From an uncultured Micrococcales bacterium (GTDB lineage: Bacteria > Actinomycetota > Actinomycetes > Actinomycetales > Microbacteriaceae): a stretch of DNA of 64,000 nt. Each line of letters opens with the position of its first letter. Within the stretch, counting starts at the first letter, position 1. The DNA is taken from NCBI GenBank assembly GCA_903909605.1, contig CAIVWH010000015.1, positions 1 through 64,000 on the forward strand. Reading direction: 5' to 3'. The notes beneath the pieces were generated by a model, which was given only the letters and a program-made list of their open reading frames with translations, was not told the origin of the DNA and searched no databases. Made by a program: the position numbers and the translations under genes. Below are positions 1-8,336 of the stretch, one piece after another.

Positions 1-1121
1 ACCAGGTTGTAGGCGTTCTTGGTCGCCGTTGTGAACTTGTCGTCGTTGTTCAGGATGTACATCAGGTTGCCGGCATCACCGTCGCCGCCGGCATAGGCAA
101 CCGCATCGGTTTGGAACGCGAAGTCGAGGGCAGAGGGCAAGCCACGATTGCGAACGTAGCTGCTGAGGTTGTCTGCGTTCGAGTCGAAGAACTCGCCGAA
201 TGCAGTCACGTTTGGTTTGGCGGCCTTGGTCGCCGCCACAATCTTTGGCCACCACTTGGCGAAGAATGCGTCATCGACGTGCTTTGCGGTATCAACACGG
301 AAGGCATCGACGCCATAGTCGTTGACCCACTGTGAGTAGACGGCAGCGAAGCCGTTTACAACTTCGGCGTTCTCGGTCTTCACATCGTCTAGGCCGAAGA
401 AATCACCGTTCTGATACTGGTACTTGTTGCTCCAGTCTTGAACGTCACCAATGTTGTGGTAGTTCGAGATTTTGTTGAGCCATGCGGGGTTCTTGACGTT
501 CTGCATGCCTGCGGGAATGTAAGGGGTTCCGAAACCTTTGTAGCGGATGATGTCAGCGGTGTGATTCATCACGATGTCCAGAACCACCTTCATGCCGAGC
601 GAGTGAGCGCAGTCGACCATGTTCTTGAAGTCGGCGTTGGTGCCCCAGTGCGGGTCGATGTTCAAAAAGTCTTCGATCCAGTAGCCGTGGTATGCGGCTG
701 ATTCGCCCTGGACATATTGCTGCTTGAACGGTGGGGTCACCCAAACGGTCGTGAAGCCCATCTTGTGAATTCGGGCGAGTCCGGTGCCGGTCGTGCATCC
801 GCCGGTTAGGCCCTTGAGGTCGCCGCCGTGATAGTAAGAGTCGCTGGTTGGGTCGAAACCATCCGTGGATGGGGTGCCGCCGACAATGCCTGCGTGATCG
901 TTTGTGGTGTCACCGTTTGCGTAGCGATCGGTCATCACGAAATAGATGCTGTCGCTGGCCAGTGAGTTTCGAACCTCGGGCTGCGCCAGGGCTGCTGCTT
1001 CGGCCGCGGTAGGGGCGGCAACGGTGGTGGCGTTCGCAGAATAGGCGATGCCCGGGGCCGCTAGGGCTAGCAGTGAGGCGAAGGCGAGGCTGTACTTGGT
1101 GACTTTACGCAGATTAGGCAT
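1..1121 (-). CDS. Secreted alpha-amylase (GH13), partial at left edge
   Basis: Endo-acting hydrolase of alpha-1,4-glucans, predicted to act outside the cell. The reading frame is open from ATG 1121 to the window edge, giving 373 residues without a stop. The N-terminus is a Sec signal peptide with basic residues then a hydrophobic core, with likely cleavage after the AYSANA stretch near residue 31. GH13 conserved regions appear in order: DIVMNHT near residue 184, DAFRVDTAKH near 274 (nucleophile Asp) and FGEFFD near 309 (acid/base Glu). Region IV, with the transition-state Asp, lies beyond the window edge. The start is 11 bases from the stop of the upstream MFS gene on the same strand, so the two are probably co-transcribed and may link starch breakdown with sugar transport. 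Confidence 0.93.
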   Translation of the reverse strand, partial: MPNLRKVTKYSLAFASLLALAAPGIAYSANATTVAAPTAAEAAALAQPEVRNSLASDSIYFVMTDRYANGDTTNDHAGIVGGTPSTDGFDPTSDSYYHGGDLKGLTGGCTTGTGLARIHKMGFTTVWVTPPFKQQYVQGESAAYHGYWIEDFLNIDPHWGTNADFKNMVDCAHSLGMKVVLDIVMNHTADIIRYKGFGTPYIPAGMQNVKNPAWLNKISNYHNIGDVQDWSNKYQYQNGDFFGLDDVKTENAEVVNGFAAVYSQWVNDYGVDAFRVDTAKHVDDAFFAKWWPKIVAATKAAKPNVTAFGEFFDSNADNLSSYVRNRGLPSALDFAFQTDAVAYAGGDGDAGNLMYILNNDDKFTTATKNAYNL

Positions 1122-1132
1122 CTGCCAATTAT

Positions 1133-2323
1133 CTAGGACTGGGCTGGGCTTTTGGCGTAGACCGGAATATATCGATACATGAGCCAAACCGAACCGAGGC
1201 CGAGCACACCGAAGCTGGCCATGCCGGCCGCCAAGCCGATGGTGGCAGCCATCAACGAGAGAACAGGTGGGGCGGCGGCTACACCGGTGTCGATCAAAAG
1301 GCGATAGCCGGCCAGGAACTCCGAGCGCGCATCCGCGGGGGCGAGGTCGCTTCCGAGGGTGAGCACGAGGCCTGAGCCAAGCCCGTTCGCCAGAGACATC
1401 AGAACTGCAAGAACCAGGAACATCGGTTCATTTGTTGCGAGGAACAGCCCGATGTGAGTGAGGCCCAGGCCGATCATGGTCGGCACTGCCGAGGCGCGCC
1501 TGCCAAAGCGATCCATGATTTGACCTGAGGTGTAGAACAGCGCGAAATCGATGATGGCCGCGATGCCGATATAGAAGGTTGACTTGTCTGGCGACAATCC
1601 AATGACGATTGCCCAAAGCGGAAGGCCAATCTGCCTTGTCGTTCGAAGAACGCCGATCATCATCGCACCGACACCAACCGTTGCCAGTTTCTTGCGCTCG
1701 CGATAAGCGACGTGGAAGGTGTGGCGCATAGGCGTCGGGCTCGGTTCGAACACCCGGTCATCCTTGGTTGTAACCAACGAGAGTGCAGTAGCCACCCAAA
1801 CGACGAGGCTGAAAACGAACACGGCCGGCACGCCAAAAAGCGCGATGATGCCCGCGCTCACCAGTGGGCCAATGAATGCGCCTGCGCGGAATGTTCCTCC
1901 GAGCAGCGAAAGAGCCCGCGCACGGTGACTGTGCGGAACGTGCTCGGTCATGTAAGCGTGTCGCGCAAGGTAGAAGACCGCGCTTGATGAACCGACTATG
2001 GTCACCGCAAGGCCGAGCACCCAAATGTTTTGAACCAAAAAGCCAAGCAGCACCGCGACGAACGCCGAAACAGAGGCCCAGGCCATCGCCTTGCGCTCTC
2101 CGATGCTGGCTACAAGTCGGGCTGCGGGCAAGTCGGCAAGCAGCAGGCCGAACATCACCATTCCGGCGATGAATCCTGCGAGGGGAATGCTAGCCCCGAG
2201 TCGCTCAGCGCTCGCCGGAATTACAGGAATCAGCGCGTACTCGCCAATCGAATAGAGCGTTGAAGGAATGAATACCGAACCGACCAGGCTGGCAATCCTG
2301 AATGGAGGCGTTGGGTTCGACAC
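1133..2323 (-). CDS. MFS transporter
   Basis: Membrane carrier of 396 residues with about 12 hydrophobic segments, the usual length for a major facilitator. A degraded motif A (around ASIGERK) follows the second helix, and a clear second-half copy (MDRFGRR) lies near residue 268. The substrate cannot be read from sequence. The amylase gene starts 11 bases downstream on the same strand, so a sugar is one guess. It is divergent from prfB with only about 32 bases between starts, so the two promoters must overlap or lie inside the coding regions. Confidence 0.85.
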   Translation of the reverse strand: MSNPTPPFRIASLVGSVFIPSTLYSIGEYALIPVIPASAERLGASIPLAGFIAGMVMFGLLLADLPAARLVASIGERKAMAWASVSAFVAVLLGFLVQNIWVLGLAVTIVGSSSAVFYLARHAYMTEHVPHSHRARALSLLGGTFRAGAFIGPLVSAGIIALFGVPAVFVFSLVVWVATALSLVTTKDDRVFEPSPTPMRHTFHVAYRERKKLATVGVGAMMIGVLRTTRQIGLPLWAIVIGLSPDKSTFYIGIAAIIDFALFYTSGQIMDRFGRRASAVPTMIGLGLTHIGLFLATNEPMFLVLAVLMSLANGLGSGLVLTLGSDLAPADARSEFLAGYRLLIDTGVAAAPPVLSLMAATIGLAAGMASFGVLGLGSVWLMYRYIPVYAKSPAQS

Positions 2324-2355
2324 CCGTCAATTATCGCCCGCCTAAACTTGGAGCG

Positions 2356-3459
2356 ATGGCCGACCTCGATCTTTCTCAAGAACTCAAAGAATTGAGTTCG
2401 ACGTTGGCATCGATTGTTCAGGTAATCGACCTGCCAAAGGTCACCGCCGAAGTCGAGCAGTTGAAGGTTGCCGCTGGCGAGCCAAATCTGTGGGATGACC
2501 AGGCCAACGCCCAAAAGGTGACCAGCGCGCTGTCGCAAAAGCAGGCCCTGCTGACAAAAATCGTCGAGACTCAGGTGCGGTTGGCCGACCTGCCAGTGCT
2601 CATCGAAATGGCGAATGCCGAAAACGACGAAAATTCCCGCAAGGATGCCCGTGCCGAGCTTTCGTCGCTGACCGAGGAGATCTCCAAACTTGAAGTCCAG
2701 ACCCTGCTCAACGGCGAGTTCGACGCGCGCGGGGCGGTGGTGACCATCCGATCTGGGGCTGGCGGCGACGACGCCACCGACTTCGCCGAGATGCTTCTTC
2801 GCATGTATCTGCGTTGGGCTGAAAAGCACAAATACTCGGTTCAGGTGCTCGACACCTCTTATGCAGAAGGCGCGGGCATTAAGTCGGCGACCTTCGAGGT
2901 CGATGCCCCGTTTGCCTTTGGCACCCTAAGCGTCGAGGGCGGCACGCATCGCCTGGTGCGCATGAGCCCATTCAACGCAGCCGGAAAACGGCAGACTTCC
3001 TTCGCGGCAGTAGAGGTCGTCCCGCTGATCGAGCAAACCGATTCCATCGAGATTCCGGAATCCGAGGTGCGCGTTGACGTGTTTCGCTCATCCGGGCCTG
3101 GCGGTCAGTCGGTGAACACCACGGATTCAGCAGTCCGCCTAACCCACATTCCGACCGGCATCGTGGTGTCTTGCCAGAACGAGAAGAGCCAGTTGCAAAA
3201 CAAGGTGGCAGCGATGCGCGTTCTGCAGTCGCGACTGCTCGAAATTCGCCGCCGCGAAGAAGAAGCCAAGAAGAAACAGATTGCCGGCGATGTGAAGGCA
3301 TCCTGGGGAGAGCAGATGCGCAGCTATGTGCTAGCCCCATATCAAATGGTGAAAGACCTGCGCACCGACTTTGAGGTGAACAACCCGAGTGCGGTGTTTG
3401 ACGGCGACCTTGACGGTTTCATTGCCGCTGGAATTCGTTGGCGCAAGTTAGCCTTGTAG
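2356..3459 (+). CDS. prfB: Peptide chain release factor 2
   Basis: Class I release factor, recognising UGA and UAA and triggering peptidyl-tRNA hydrolysis in the ribosome. It has 367 residues. The RF2 tripeptide SPF is at residues 204-206 and the catalytic GGQ at 249-251, within [12 protein letters not shown] chose ATG 2356 (MADLDLS) because the upstream in-frame residues would lie in the promoter region and do not look like RF2. The gene reads through in one frame, so the autoregulatory +1 frameshift known from many bacteria is absent. It heads the group prfB-ftsE-ftsX-smpB-ssrA, with ftsE starting 2 bases after the stop. Confidence 0.96.
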   Translation: MADLDLSQELKELSSTLASIVQVIDLPKVTAEVEQLKVAAGEPNLWDDQANAQKVTSALSQKQALLTKIVETQVRLADLPVLIEMANAENDENSRKDARAELSSLTEEISKLEVQTLLNGEFDARGAVVTIRSGAGGDDATDFAEMLLRMYLRWAEKHKYSVQVLDTSYAEGAGIKSATFEVDAPFAFGTLSVEGGTHRLVRMSPFNAAGKRQTSFAAVEVVPLIEQTDSIEIPESEVRVDVFRSSGPGGQSVNTTDSAVRLTHIPTGIVVSCQNEKSQLQNKVAAMRVLQSRLLEIRRREEEAKKKQIAGDVKASWGEQMRSYVLAPYQMVKDLRTDFEVNNPSAVFDGDLDGFIAAGIRWRKLAL

Positions 3460-3461
3460 CA

Positions 3462-4139
3462 ATGATCCGCATCGAAAACGTCAGCAAGAACTACCGAGGC
3501 TCGAACCGCCCGGCGCTTGCCGACGTTTCGCTCGAAATAGAAAAAGGCGACTTTGTCTTTCTCGTTGGAGCATCTGGTTCTGGCAAATCCTCGCTGCTGC
3601 GTCTGATTCTGCGCGAAGAGATTCCTTCCAGCGGTGCCGTTCACGTGCTTGGCGAAAACCTGGTCGGCATTCCAAGCCGCCGCATCCCGTTCTTTCGCCG
3701 CAAGCTCGGTGTGGTTTTTCAGGACTTCCGCCTGCTGCCGAACAAGACCGTTGGACAAAACGTTGCCTTCAGTATGGAGGTAATCGGACAATCGGCAGGC
3801 CTGATTGAGGCCGCGGTTCCCGAGGTGCTTCGCCTTGTCGGCCTGGATGGCAAGGCCGACCGACTGCCATCTGAACTCTCCGGTGGCGAGCAACAGCGAG
3901 TTGCCCTGGCCCGAGCCATCGTGAATAAGCCGGCGATTTTGCTTGCCGATGAACCAACCGGAAATCTTGACCCGAAGACCAGCGAAGAAATCATGGCGCT
4001 GCTCGATTCGATCAACCAGACCGGCACCACAGTTGTTATGGCCACCCACGACAGCGGCATCGTGAATCGCTACCGCAAGCGCGTGATTGAACTGCGCGAG
4101 GGTCAAATCGTGCGCGACGAGAAGTCGGCGGGTTACTGA
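3462..4139 (+). CDS. ftsE: Cell division ATP-binding protein FtsE
   Basis: ATPase subunit of the FtsEX complex, which sits at the inner face of the membrane and controls peptidoglycan hydrolases at the division site. It has 225 residues. Visible motifs are Walker A GASGSGKSSL near residue 36, the ABC signature ELSGGEQQRVALARA, and Walker B ILLADEPTGNLD. ATG 3462 (MIRIENV) is the family-typical start. Its stop overlaps the ftsX start (TGATG), which suggests translational coupling and equal supply of the two subunits. Confidence 0.96.
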   Translation: MIRIENVSKNYRGSNRPALADVSLEIEKGDFVFLVGASGSGKSSLLRLILREEIPSSGAVHVLGENLVGIPSRRIPFFRRKLGVVFQDFRLLPNKTVGQNVAFSMEVIGQSAGLIEAAVPEVLRLVGLDGKADRLPSELSGGEQQRVALARAIVNKPAILLADEPTGNLDPKTSEEIMALLDSINQTGTTVVMATHDSGIVNRYRKRVIELREGQIVRDEKSAGY

Positions 4140-5047
4140 TGCGTTTTGTTTGGAGCGAGGTTCGGCAGGGCATCCGGCGCAACTTGTCGATGGTGATTTC
4201 GGTCATCCTGGTGACCTTTATTTCGCTGACCTTTGTTGGCACCGCTGGCCTGCTTCAGATGCAAATTGGCCAGATGAAGAACTACTGGTACGACAAGGCT
4301 GAGGTTGCGATTTATCTGTGCAGCAATGTCTCGCCTGCCGACGTTTGCCCGCAGGGCGAGGCCTCGGCTGATCTCAAGACCGCGGTCGAAAATCAGCTGA
4401 AATCGCCGACACTTGCACCGTTCATTCAGCGCTACTATTTCGAAGATCATGCCGCGGCTTATCAAAAGTTTCAGCAGGAATTCGCCGGCAACTCGGTTGC
4501 TAAGTATGTGACCGCAGAGCAGCTGAACGAAACCTACTGGGTCAAGCTCAAAGACCCAAGCCAGAGCGCAATCATCACCGAGAGCTTCACCGGGTTCGCG
4601 GGTGTCGAAGAGGTGCGCGACCAGCGAAGTTACCTCGATCAAATCTTTGGGATCTTGAACGCGGCTTCGATTGCGGCAATCTCGGTGGCAGCACTGATGC
4701 TCGCCTCGGCCGCGCTGTTGATCTCAACCACCATTCGCCTAAGTGCCTTCGCGCGTCGCCGCGAACTGGGCATCATGCGTCTGGTTGGTGCGAGCAACTT
4801 CTACATTCAGTTGCCGTTCATCCTTGAAGGTGTTTTCGCGGCCATCATCGGAAGCCTGCTGGCAAGTGGGGCGGTTGTCGGGATTGTTCAGTTCTTCGTT
4901 CAGGGCTATCTGGCTCAGCAGTTGCCGTTCACCAATTTTGTCGATCTAGGCTCGGCCCTGCTCCTCGTTCCAGCGCTGATTGGTTCCGGTGTGATTCTCG
5001 CTGCTGCCGCCAGCGGCCTGGCAATTCGTCGCTATCTGCGAATATAG
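4139..5047 (+). CDS. ftsX: Cell division protein FtsX
   Basis: Membrane partner of FtsE, of 302 residues. There is one N-terminal transmembrane helix (about 20-42), a large outside loop of about 125 residues with two cysteines near residues 61 and 69, then three more helices, which is the FtsX topology. The RRRELGIMRLVGAS stretch before the last pair of helices is typical of the FtsX/MacB permease fold. The outside loop is the part expected to contact a NlpC/P60 or M23 hydrolase. None lies next to it, though an M23-like protein is encoded at 55980-56513. Confidence 0.95.
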   Translation: MRFVWSEVRQGIRRNLSMVISVILVTFISLTFVGTAGLLQMQIGQMKNYWYDKAEVAIYLCSNVSPADVCPQGEASADLKTAVENQLKSPTLAPFIQRYYFEDHAAAYQKFQQEFAGNSVAKYVTAEQLNETYWVKLKDPSQSAIITESFTGFAGVEEVRDQRSYLDQIFGILNAASIAAISVAALMLASAALLISTTIRLSAFARRRELGIMRLVGASNFYIQLPFILEGVFAAIIGSLLASGAVVGIVQFFVQGYLAQQLPFTNFVDLGSALLLVPALIGSGVILAAAASGLAIRRYLRI

Positions 5048-5053
5048 GTTCTT

Positions 5054-5527
5054 ATGCCTAGGGAACGCGGAGAAAAGGTTGTCGCGAGCAACCGCAAAGC
5101 GCGCCACGACTATCACATTGAAGACACCTATGAGTGCGGCATCGTGCTCATGGGAACCGAAGTGAAGTCGTTGCGCGCCGGTCGAGCATCCCTGGTCGAC
5201 GGATTCGCCTCTGTCGAGAACGGCGAAGTTTGGCTCGAGAACGTGCACATTCCTGAGTACACCCAGGGCACCTGGAACAACCATTCGACCCGCCGCCGCC
5301 GAAAGCTGCTGCTGAACCGCGTCGAGATCGCCAAGCTCGCCGGCAAGGTCAAAGAGTCTGGCTACACACTGATTCCGCTTTCGCTCTATTTCAAGGATGG
5401 CTACGCCAAGGTCGAGCTAGCCCTCGCGAAAGGCAAGCGCGAATACGACAAGCGCCAAACCCTCAAAGAGCAGCAGGATAAGCGCGAGGCAGACCGCGCG
5501 ATGTCGACCAAGGGCAAAGACTGGTAA
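5054..5527 (+). CDS. smpB: SsrA-binding protein SmpB
   Basis: Small RNA-binding protein that brings tmRNA to stalled ribosomes. It has 157 residues and starts 6 bases after ftsX. Family features are the early KARHDY and [16 protein letters not shown] stretches and a basic C-terminal tail ([14 protein letters not shown]) that becomes helical in the mRNA channel. Its RNA partner, ssrA, lies 100 bases downstream on the same strand. Confidence 0.97.
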   Translation: MPRERGEKVVASNRKARHDYHIEDTYECGIVLMGTEVKSLRAGRASLVDGFASVENGEVWLENVHIPEYTQGTWNNHSTRRRRKLLLNRVEIAKLAGKVKESGYTLIPLSLYFKDGYAKVELALAKGKREYDKRQTLKEQQDKREADRAMSTKGKDW

Positions 5528-5590
5528 CTCGGACATCACAGGGCATTGGCAGGTTCCAGCCCTTACTAATGTCGGCGACTCCACGTATCC

Positions 5591-5620
5591 TTGAGGAGTC
5601 TTGAAAAAGGCGTTTGATAA
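5591..5620 (+). promoter_or_regulatory. Probable ssrA promoter
   Basis: TTGAGG (5591-5596) and TTGATA (5614-5619) are 17 bases apart and end about 9 bases before the tmRNA 5' end at 5629. The -35 element sits beside an inverted repeat, GACTCC (5577-5582)/GGAGTC (5595-5600). This implies that ssrA has its own promoter in addition to any readthrough from smpB. It is assigned by eye only. Confidence 0.55.
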
Positions 5621-5628
5621 CTCAACAT

Positions 5629-5998
5629 GGGGATGATCGGTTTCGACAACGCAATTTGTGATTGGAAGAAGCGGGTCGAGAATGTAGCGTCAACTCGTTA
5701 ATGTCCGCTGCAAACTATAGGTGCCAAATCAAACAGCACCGACTTCGCCCTAGCCGCATAGGTTAGCCCCGAAGTCCGTCAGACCGTTTGTGATTTCGTA
5801 ACGGAGCCTGGCGTCATCTAGAAATCTTGCTGAGTGTTTATGTCTTAGGGGCACTCGGGACTTTAACTAAGGCTGGGCCTGTCGGATATGTCGCTTTACG
5901 CTAGCGCCGGGGCCGAGTAGAACCTCAGTAAAGCTACACCCGTAGAAGTGCCAAGATCATTGCGATGGACGGGGGTTCAATTCCCCCCATCTCCACCA
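5629..5998 (+). ncRNA. ssrA: Transfer-messenger RNA (tmRNA)
   Basis: Ribosome-rescue RNA of about 370 nt with a tRNA-like end and an internal tag frame. The 5' GGGGATG pairs with CATCTCC just before the 3' ACCA (5995-5998), with one G-U pair. A T-arm with loop TTCAATT closed by a G5/C5 stem precedes it. The tag frame begins at GCC 5723, reads AKSNSTDFALAA and stops at TAG 5759, matching the actinobacterial tag pattern that ends in ALAA for ClpXP-type proteolysis. The ends were set from the acceptor stem, and the 3' end is encoded as CCA. Confidence 0.97.
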
Positions 5999-6010
5999 TT
6001 TCCCGATGGA

Positions 6011-6048
6011 AGAGAGCCACCTCGTTCGCGAGAGTGGCTCTCTTGTTT
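6011..6048 (+). terminator. Rho-independent terminator after ssrA
   Basis: AGAGAGCCAC (6011-6020) pairs perfectly with GTGGCTCTCT (6034-6043), with an inner CTCG/CGAG stem closed by a TTCG tetraloop, followed by TGTTTT. It ends the tmRNA transcript just before the next gene. Confidence 0.85.
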
Positions 6049-6071
6049 TAACTGCTGTGTAGCCTTTTGCT

Positions 6072-6626
6072 ATGACAACTCTTTCGAATCGCGGCAAGAC
6101 CGCACTCATGGTCATCGATGTTCAAAACGGAGTGGTGCCTGACGCCTATAACCTCGATGCCGTTCTGGCGAACATCAACGTCGCCGTGGCAAAGGCGCGC
6201 GAGGCGGGCATCCCTGTTATTTGGGTGCAGCACTCTGACTCTGAAATGCCAATCGACTCGGATGCTTGGCAAATCGTTGAGCAACTATCGCCGCAGTCAA
6301 CCGATTCGTTCGTTCGCAAGCTGTACCCGGGCTCATTTGAAGGCACTGACCTCGAGTCGATCCTCCAGGGTCTGCAAATTTCACACCTCGTGATCACCGG
6401 GATGCAGACCAACAATTGCGTGCGTCACACCACCCACTCGGCTCTCGATCGTGGCTATGACGTGACCTTCGTCACCGACGCACACACCACAACCTCATAC
6501 TCATGGAACGGCCACACTGTAGACGCCAAGAACCTAGTCGACGAGGCAAACGACAACCTCGGTGGCCAGGTGTTGCCAGGCCGTTCTTCGCGCGGTGTTT
6601 CCGCAGCGGCCCTGACCTTCGCCTAG
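6072..6626 (+). CDS. Isochorismatase-family cysteine hydrolase
   Basis: Cytoplasmic hydrolase of 184 residues. It carries the family triad: Asp16 in VIDVQNG, a Lys in FVRKLYPGSF near residue 85, and the nucleophile Cys in GMQTNNCVRHTT near residue 118, preceded by the usual cis-peptide neighbourhood. Members include nicotinamidases, N-carbamoylsarcosine amidases and isochorismatases, and the substrate cannot be told here. No menaquinone or siderophore genes are adjacent. It lies just after the ssrA terminator, so it probably has its own promoter in the short gap. The next gene, a VOC protein, follows 12 bases after the stop. Confidence 0.88.
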   Translation: MTTLSNRGKTALMVIDVQNGVVPDAYNLDAVLANINVAVAKAREAGIPVIWVQHSDSEMPIDSDAWQIVEQLSPQSTDSFVRKLYPGSFEGTDLESILQGLQISHLVITGMQTNNCVRHTTHSALDRGYDVTFVTDAHTTTSYSWNGHTVDAKNLVDEANDNLGGQVLPGRSSRGVSAAALTFA

Positions 6627-6638
6627 TCGTTGCCAGCA

Positions 6639-7016
6639 ATGAGCCACGACATCTTCGCAATCACCCTCGTCACCCGCGACCTAGTCGCGGCCGAGAAGTT
6701 CTATCGCGAGGTGTTCGACGCCAAAACCGTGCACAGCGATGAAGTCAGCCGAGTCTTCAAGTTCGGCTCTGTGCTGATCAACTGCCTCGACAGCCAGGAT
6801 GCCGAAGGTCTTTTCGCGCCGGCCGCCGTCGCAGCCGGACCTGGCCACGCTTCGATGCTGACCATCCAGGTTGAAAGCGCTGATGACGAGGCTGCTCGCT
6901 TAGAGACGCTCGGCGTGAAACTTAACACCCCACCAACCGATAAGGCTTGGGGCATTCGCACCATCACGTTCGTTGATCCGAGCGGGCAGCTCTGGGAGTT
7001 CAGCAACCCGATTTAG
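6639..7016 (+). CDS. VOC (glyoxalase/bleomycin-resistance) superfamily protein
   Basis: Small beta-alpha-beta-beta-beta fold protein of about 125 residues. It opens with FAITLVTRDLVAAEKFYREVF and ends with FVDPSGQLWEFSNP, the two halves of a VOC metal-binding cup; the Glu in LWEF is a typical metal ligand. I preferred ATG 6639 over the in-frame TTG nine bases upstream. It is probably co-transcribed with the isochorismatase-like gene. The specific reaction is unknown. Confidence 0.85.
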   Translation: MSHDIFAITLVTRDLVAAEKFYREVFDAKTVHSDEVSRVFKFGSVLINCLDSQDAEGLFAPAAVAAGPGHASMLTIQVESADDEAARLETLGVKLNTPPTDKAWGIRTITFVDPSGQLWEFSNPI

Positions 7017-7035
7017 TGGGCGAGGCGCGGGGTCG

Positions 7036-7314
7036 TTAGCGCTTTAGGTCGCGGTAGAAGTTCTCGTGCGGCCCGAGATCTTCTAGGTAGAGCACTCGAA
7101 TCACCGAGTCTTTCGTGTAGCCAAGCAGATACAACTGCCCCTGGTGTCGGAACTTGTAGACGTAGAGCTTGGCGAGATCGCCCTTTTTCTTTACTCCAAC
7201 AGATGGGTCTGCAGCAATCTTTTCGACGGCGCTATCGACCGCTTTGGCTAGCGAATCGTTCAGCCGTTTATAGGTGCGACTGAAGCGCGTGCTCTGCCGA
7301 ACCTGCCAGGTCAT
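7036..7314 (-). CDS. RelE/ParE-family toxin
   Basis: Protein of 92 residues with the RelE/ParE layout: an N-terminal strand (TWQVRQSTRFSRTYKRL), two basic helices, then the beta-sheet core with a C-terminal RVLYLEDLGPHENFYRDLKR stretch. Members cleave mRNA on the ribosome or poison gyrase, and which applies is not readable. Its ATG overlaps the antitoxin stop (ATGA), the classic coupled order antitoxin then toxin. Confidence in the family is good; activity is inferred. Confidence 0.8.
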   Translation of the reverse strand: MTWQVRQSTRFSRTYKRLNDSLAKAVDSAVEKIAADPSVGVKKKGDLAKLYVYKFRHQGQLYLLGYTKDSVIRVLYLEDLGPHENFYRDLKR

Positions 7315-7544
7315 TTGGCTTTCTTAGAGCGCGGCACAAACGGGGTAGCGAGTTCGCGCGGCTCGGCCATGCTCTGCAATGTCTCTGCGACGAAGCTCAC
7401 CGGAAGGTCGGGGTTGTCGAGCGCCGCTCGGCCAACCTTTGCCCAAAATTCGAGTTGACCCTGCACTGTTCGAAACTCAGAAAGGGCCGCCTTGCGAGCC
7501 GAGTCGACTAATTCTTGATCTATGCGCACTGAAATCGTTGCCAT
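7311..7544 (-). CDS. ParD-like antitoxin
   Basis: Protein of 77 residues beginning MATISVRIDQELVDSARKAA, a ribbon-helix-helix-like start, followed by RTVQGQLEFWAKVGRAALDNPDLP. This resembles the ParD-like antitoxin family (PF11903), from memory. I chose ATG 7544 rather than GTG 7550 because GAGGGTGAG is correctly spaced before it. It is expected to bind the RelE-like toxin encoded directly downstream and repress their shared promoter. The C-terminal region (PRELATPFVPRSKKAK) is the likely toxin-binding tail. Confidence 0.8.
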   Translation of the reverse strand: MATISVRIDQELVDSARKAALSEFRTVQGQLEFWAKVGRAALDNPDLPVSFVAETLQSMAEPRELATPFVPRSKKAK

Positions 7545-7668
7545 TCTCACCCTCGCTTATTTACCACAAATGTAGCAAACGCCACCGACTTTGGTCAGGA
7601 GATGGTTTGGCTGGGTTTGGCAGGCGGGGCTTCGGGGCCAGGCCAACCCCGCGCAATAAACTCGAGCC

Positions 7669-8313
7669 GTGAACAACGATTTAGCCACCTGGTTGGTTGC
7701 CAACTTTCTCAACGCATTCGAAGTGCTTGGAGTCTTGGCGTTCGCGCTATCCGGGTTGATTGAGGCAAAGCGCAAAGGCCTCGACATCGTTGGTGTTGCC
7801 ATGGTTACCGCGGCGACCGCATTTGGTGGTGGCACTCTGCGCGACATCCTGTTGAATCGCCGCCCGCTGTTTTGGGTCGAGCACGACTGGTGGATCTGGG
7901 TCATCATCGGGCTCACCGTAGCCGCGCTTTTGTTCCTCCGCTCCAGCCACCTCGAAATCACCGAGCGGGCCATGAAGTGGCCAGACGCCATTGGCCTCGG
8001 GGTTTTCGCTGCCTCCGGCACGCAGATAGCGCTCGACCTGGGCAAGAGCGCAATTGTGGCCGTCATCATGGGTGTGCTCACCGCAATTATTGGCGGAGTG
8101 CTTCGCGACCTGTTCACCAACCAACTTCCTCGAGCCTTCTCAGATCAAGAGCCTTACGCGGCCGTGGCCTTCGTCGGCGGCTGGTTCGTCGTGCTGGCCA
8201 ATTCACTCGGATTACCATCCATGTGGTCTGTGGCGTTCGGTGGAGCGATCATCATCACACTTCGGGTGCTGGTAATTGCCTTGAAGTGGCGCGTGCCGAG
8301 CTGGCGGAAGTAG
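7669..8313 (+). CDS. UPF0126/TRIC family membrane protein
   Basis: Integral membrane protein of 214 residues with about seven hydrophobic segments and an internal duplication, marked by FGGGTLRDILLN in the first half and IGGVLRDLFTN in the second. This is the UPF0126 (YadS/YicG) signature. The family is related to trimeric intracellular cation channels, and some members are proposed glycine transporters. The start is GTG 7669 with no strong ribosome-binding site. The next gene begins 23 bases after the stop on the same strand. Confidence 0.88.
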   Translation: MNNDLATWLVANFLNAFEVLGVLAFALSGLIEAKRKGLDIVGVAMVTAATAFGGGTLRDILLNRRPLFWVEHDWWIWVIIGLTVAALLFLRSSHLEITERAMKWPDAIGLGVFAASGTQIALDLGKSAIVAVIMGVLTAIIGGVLRDLFTNQLPRAFSDQEPYAAVAFVGGWFVVLANSLGLPSMWSVAFGGAIIITLRVLVIALKWRVPSWRK

Positions 8314-8336
8314 CCCGACCGCCTATCCTGTTGCAG

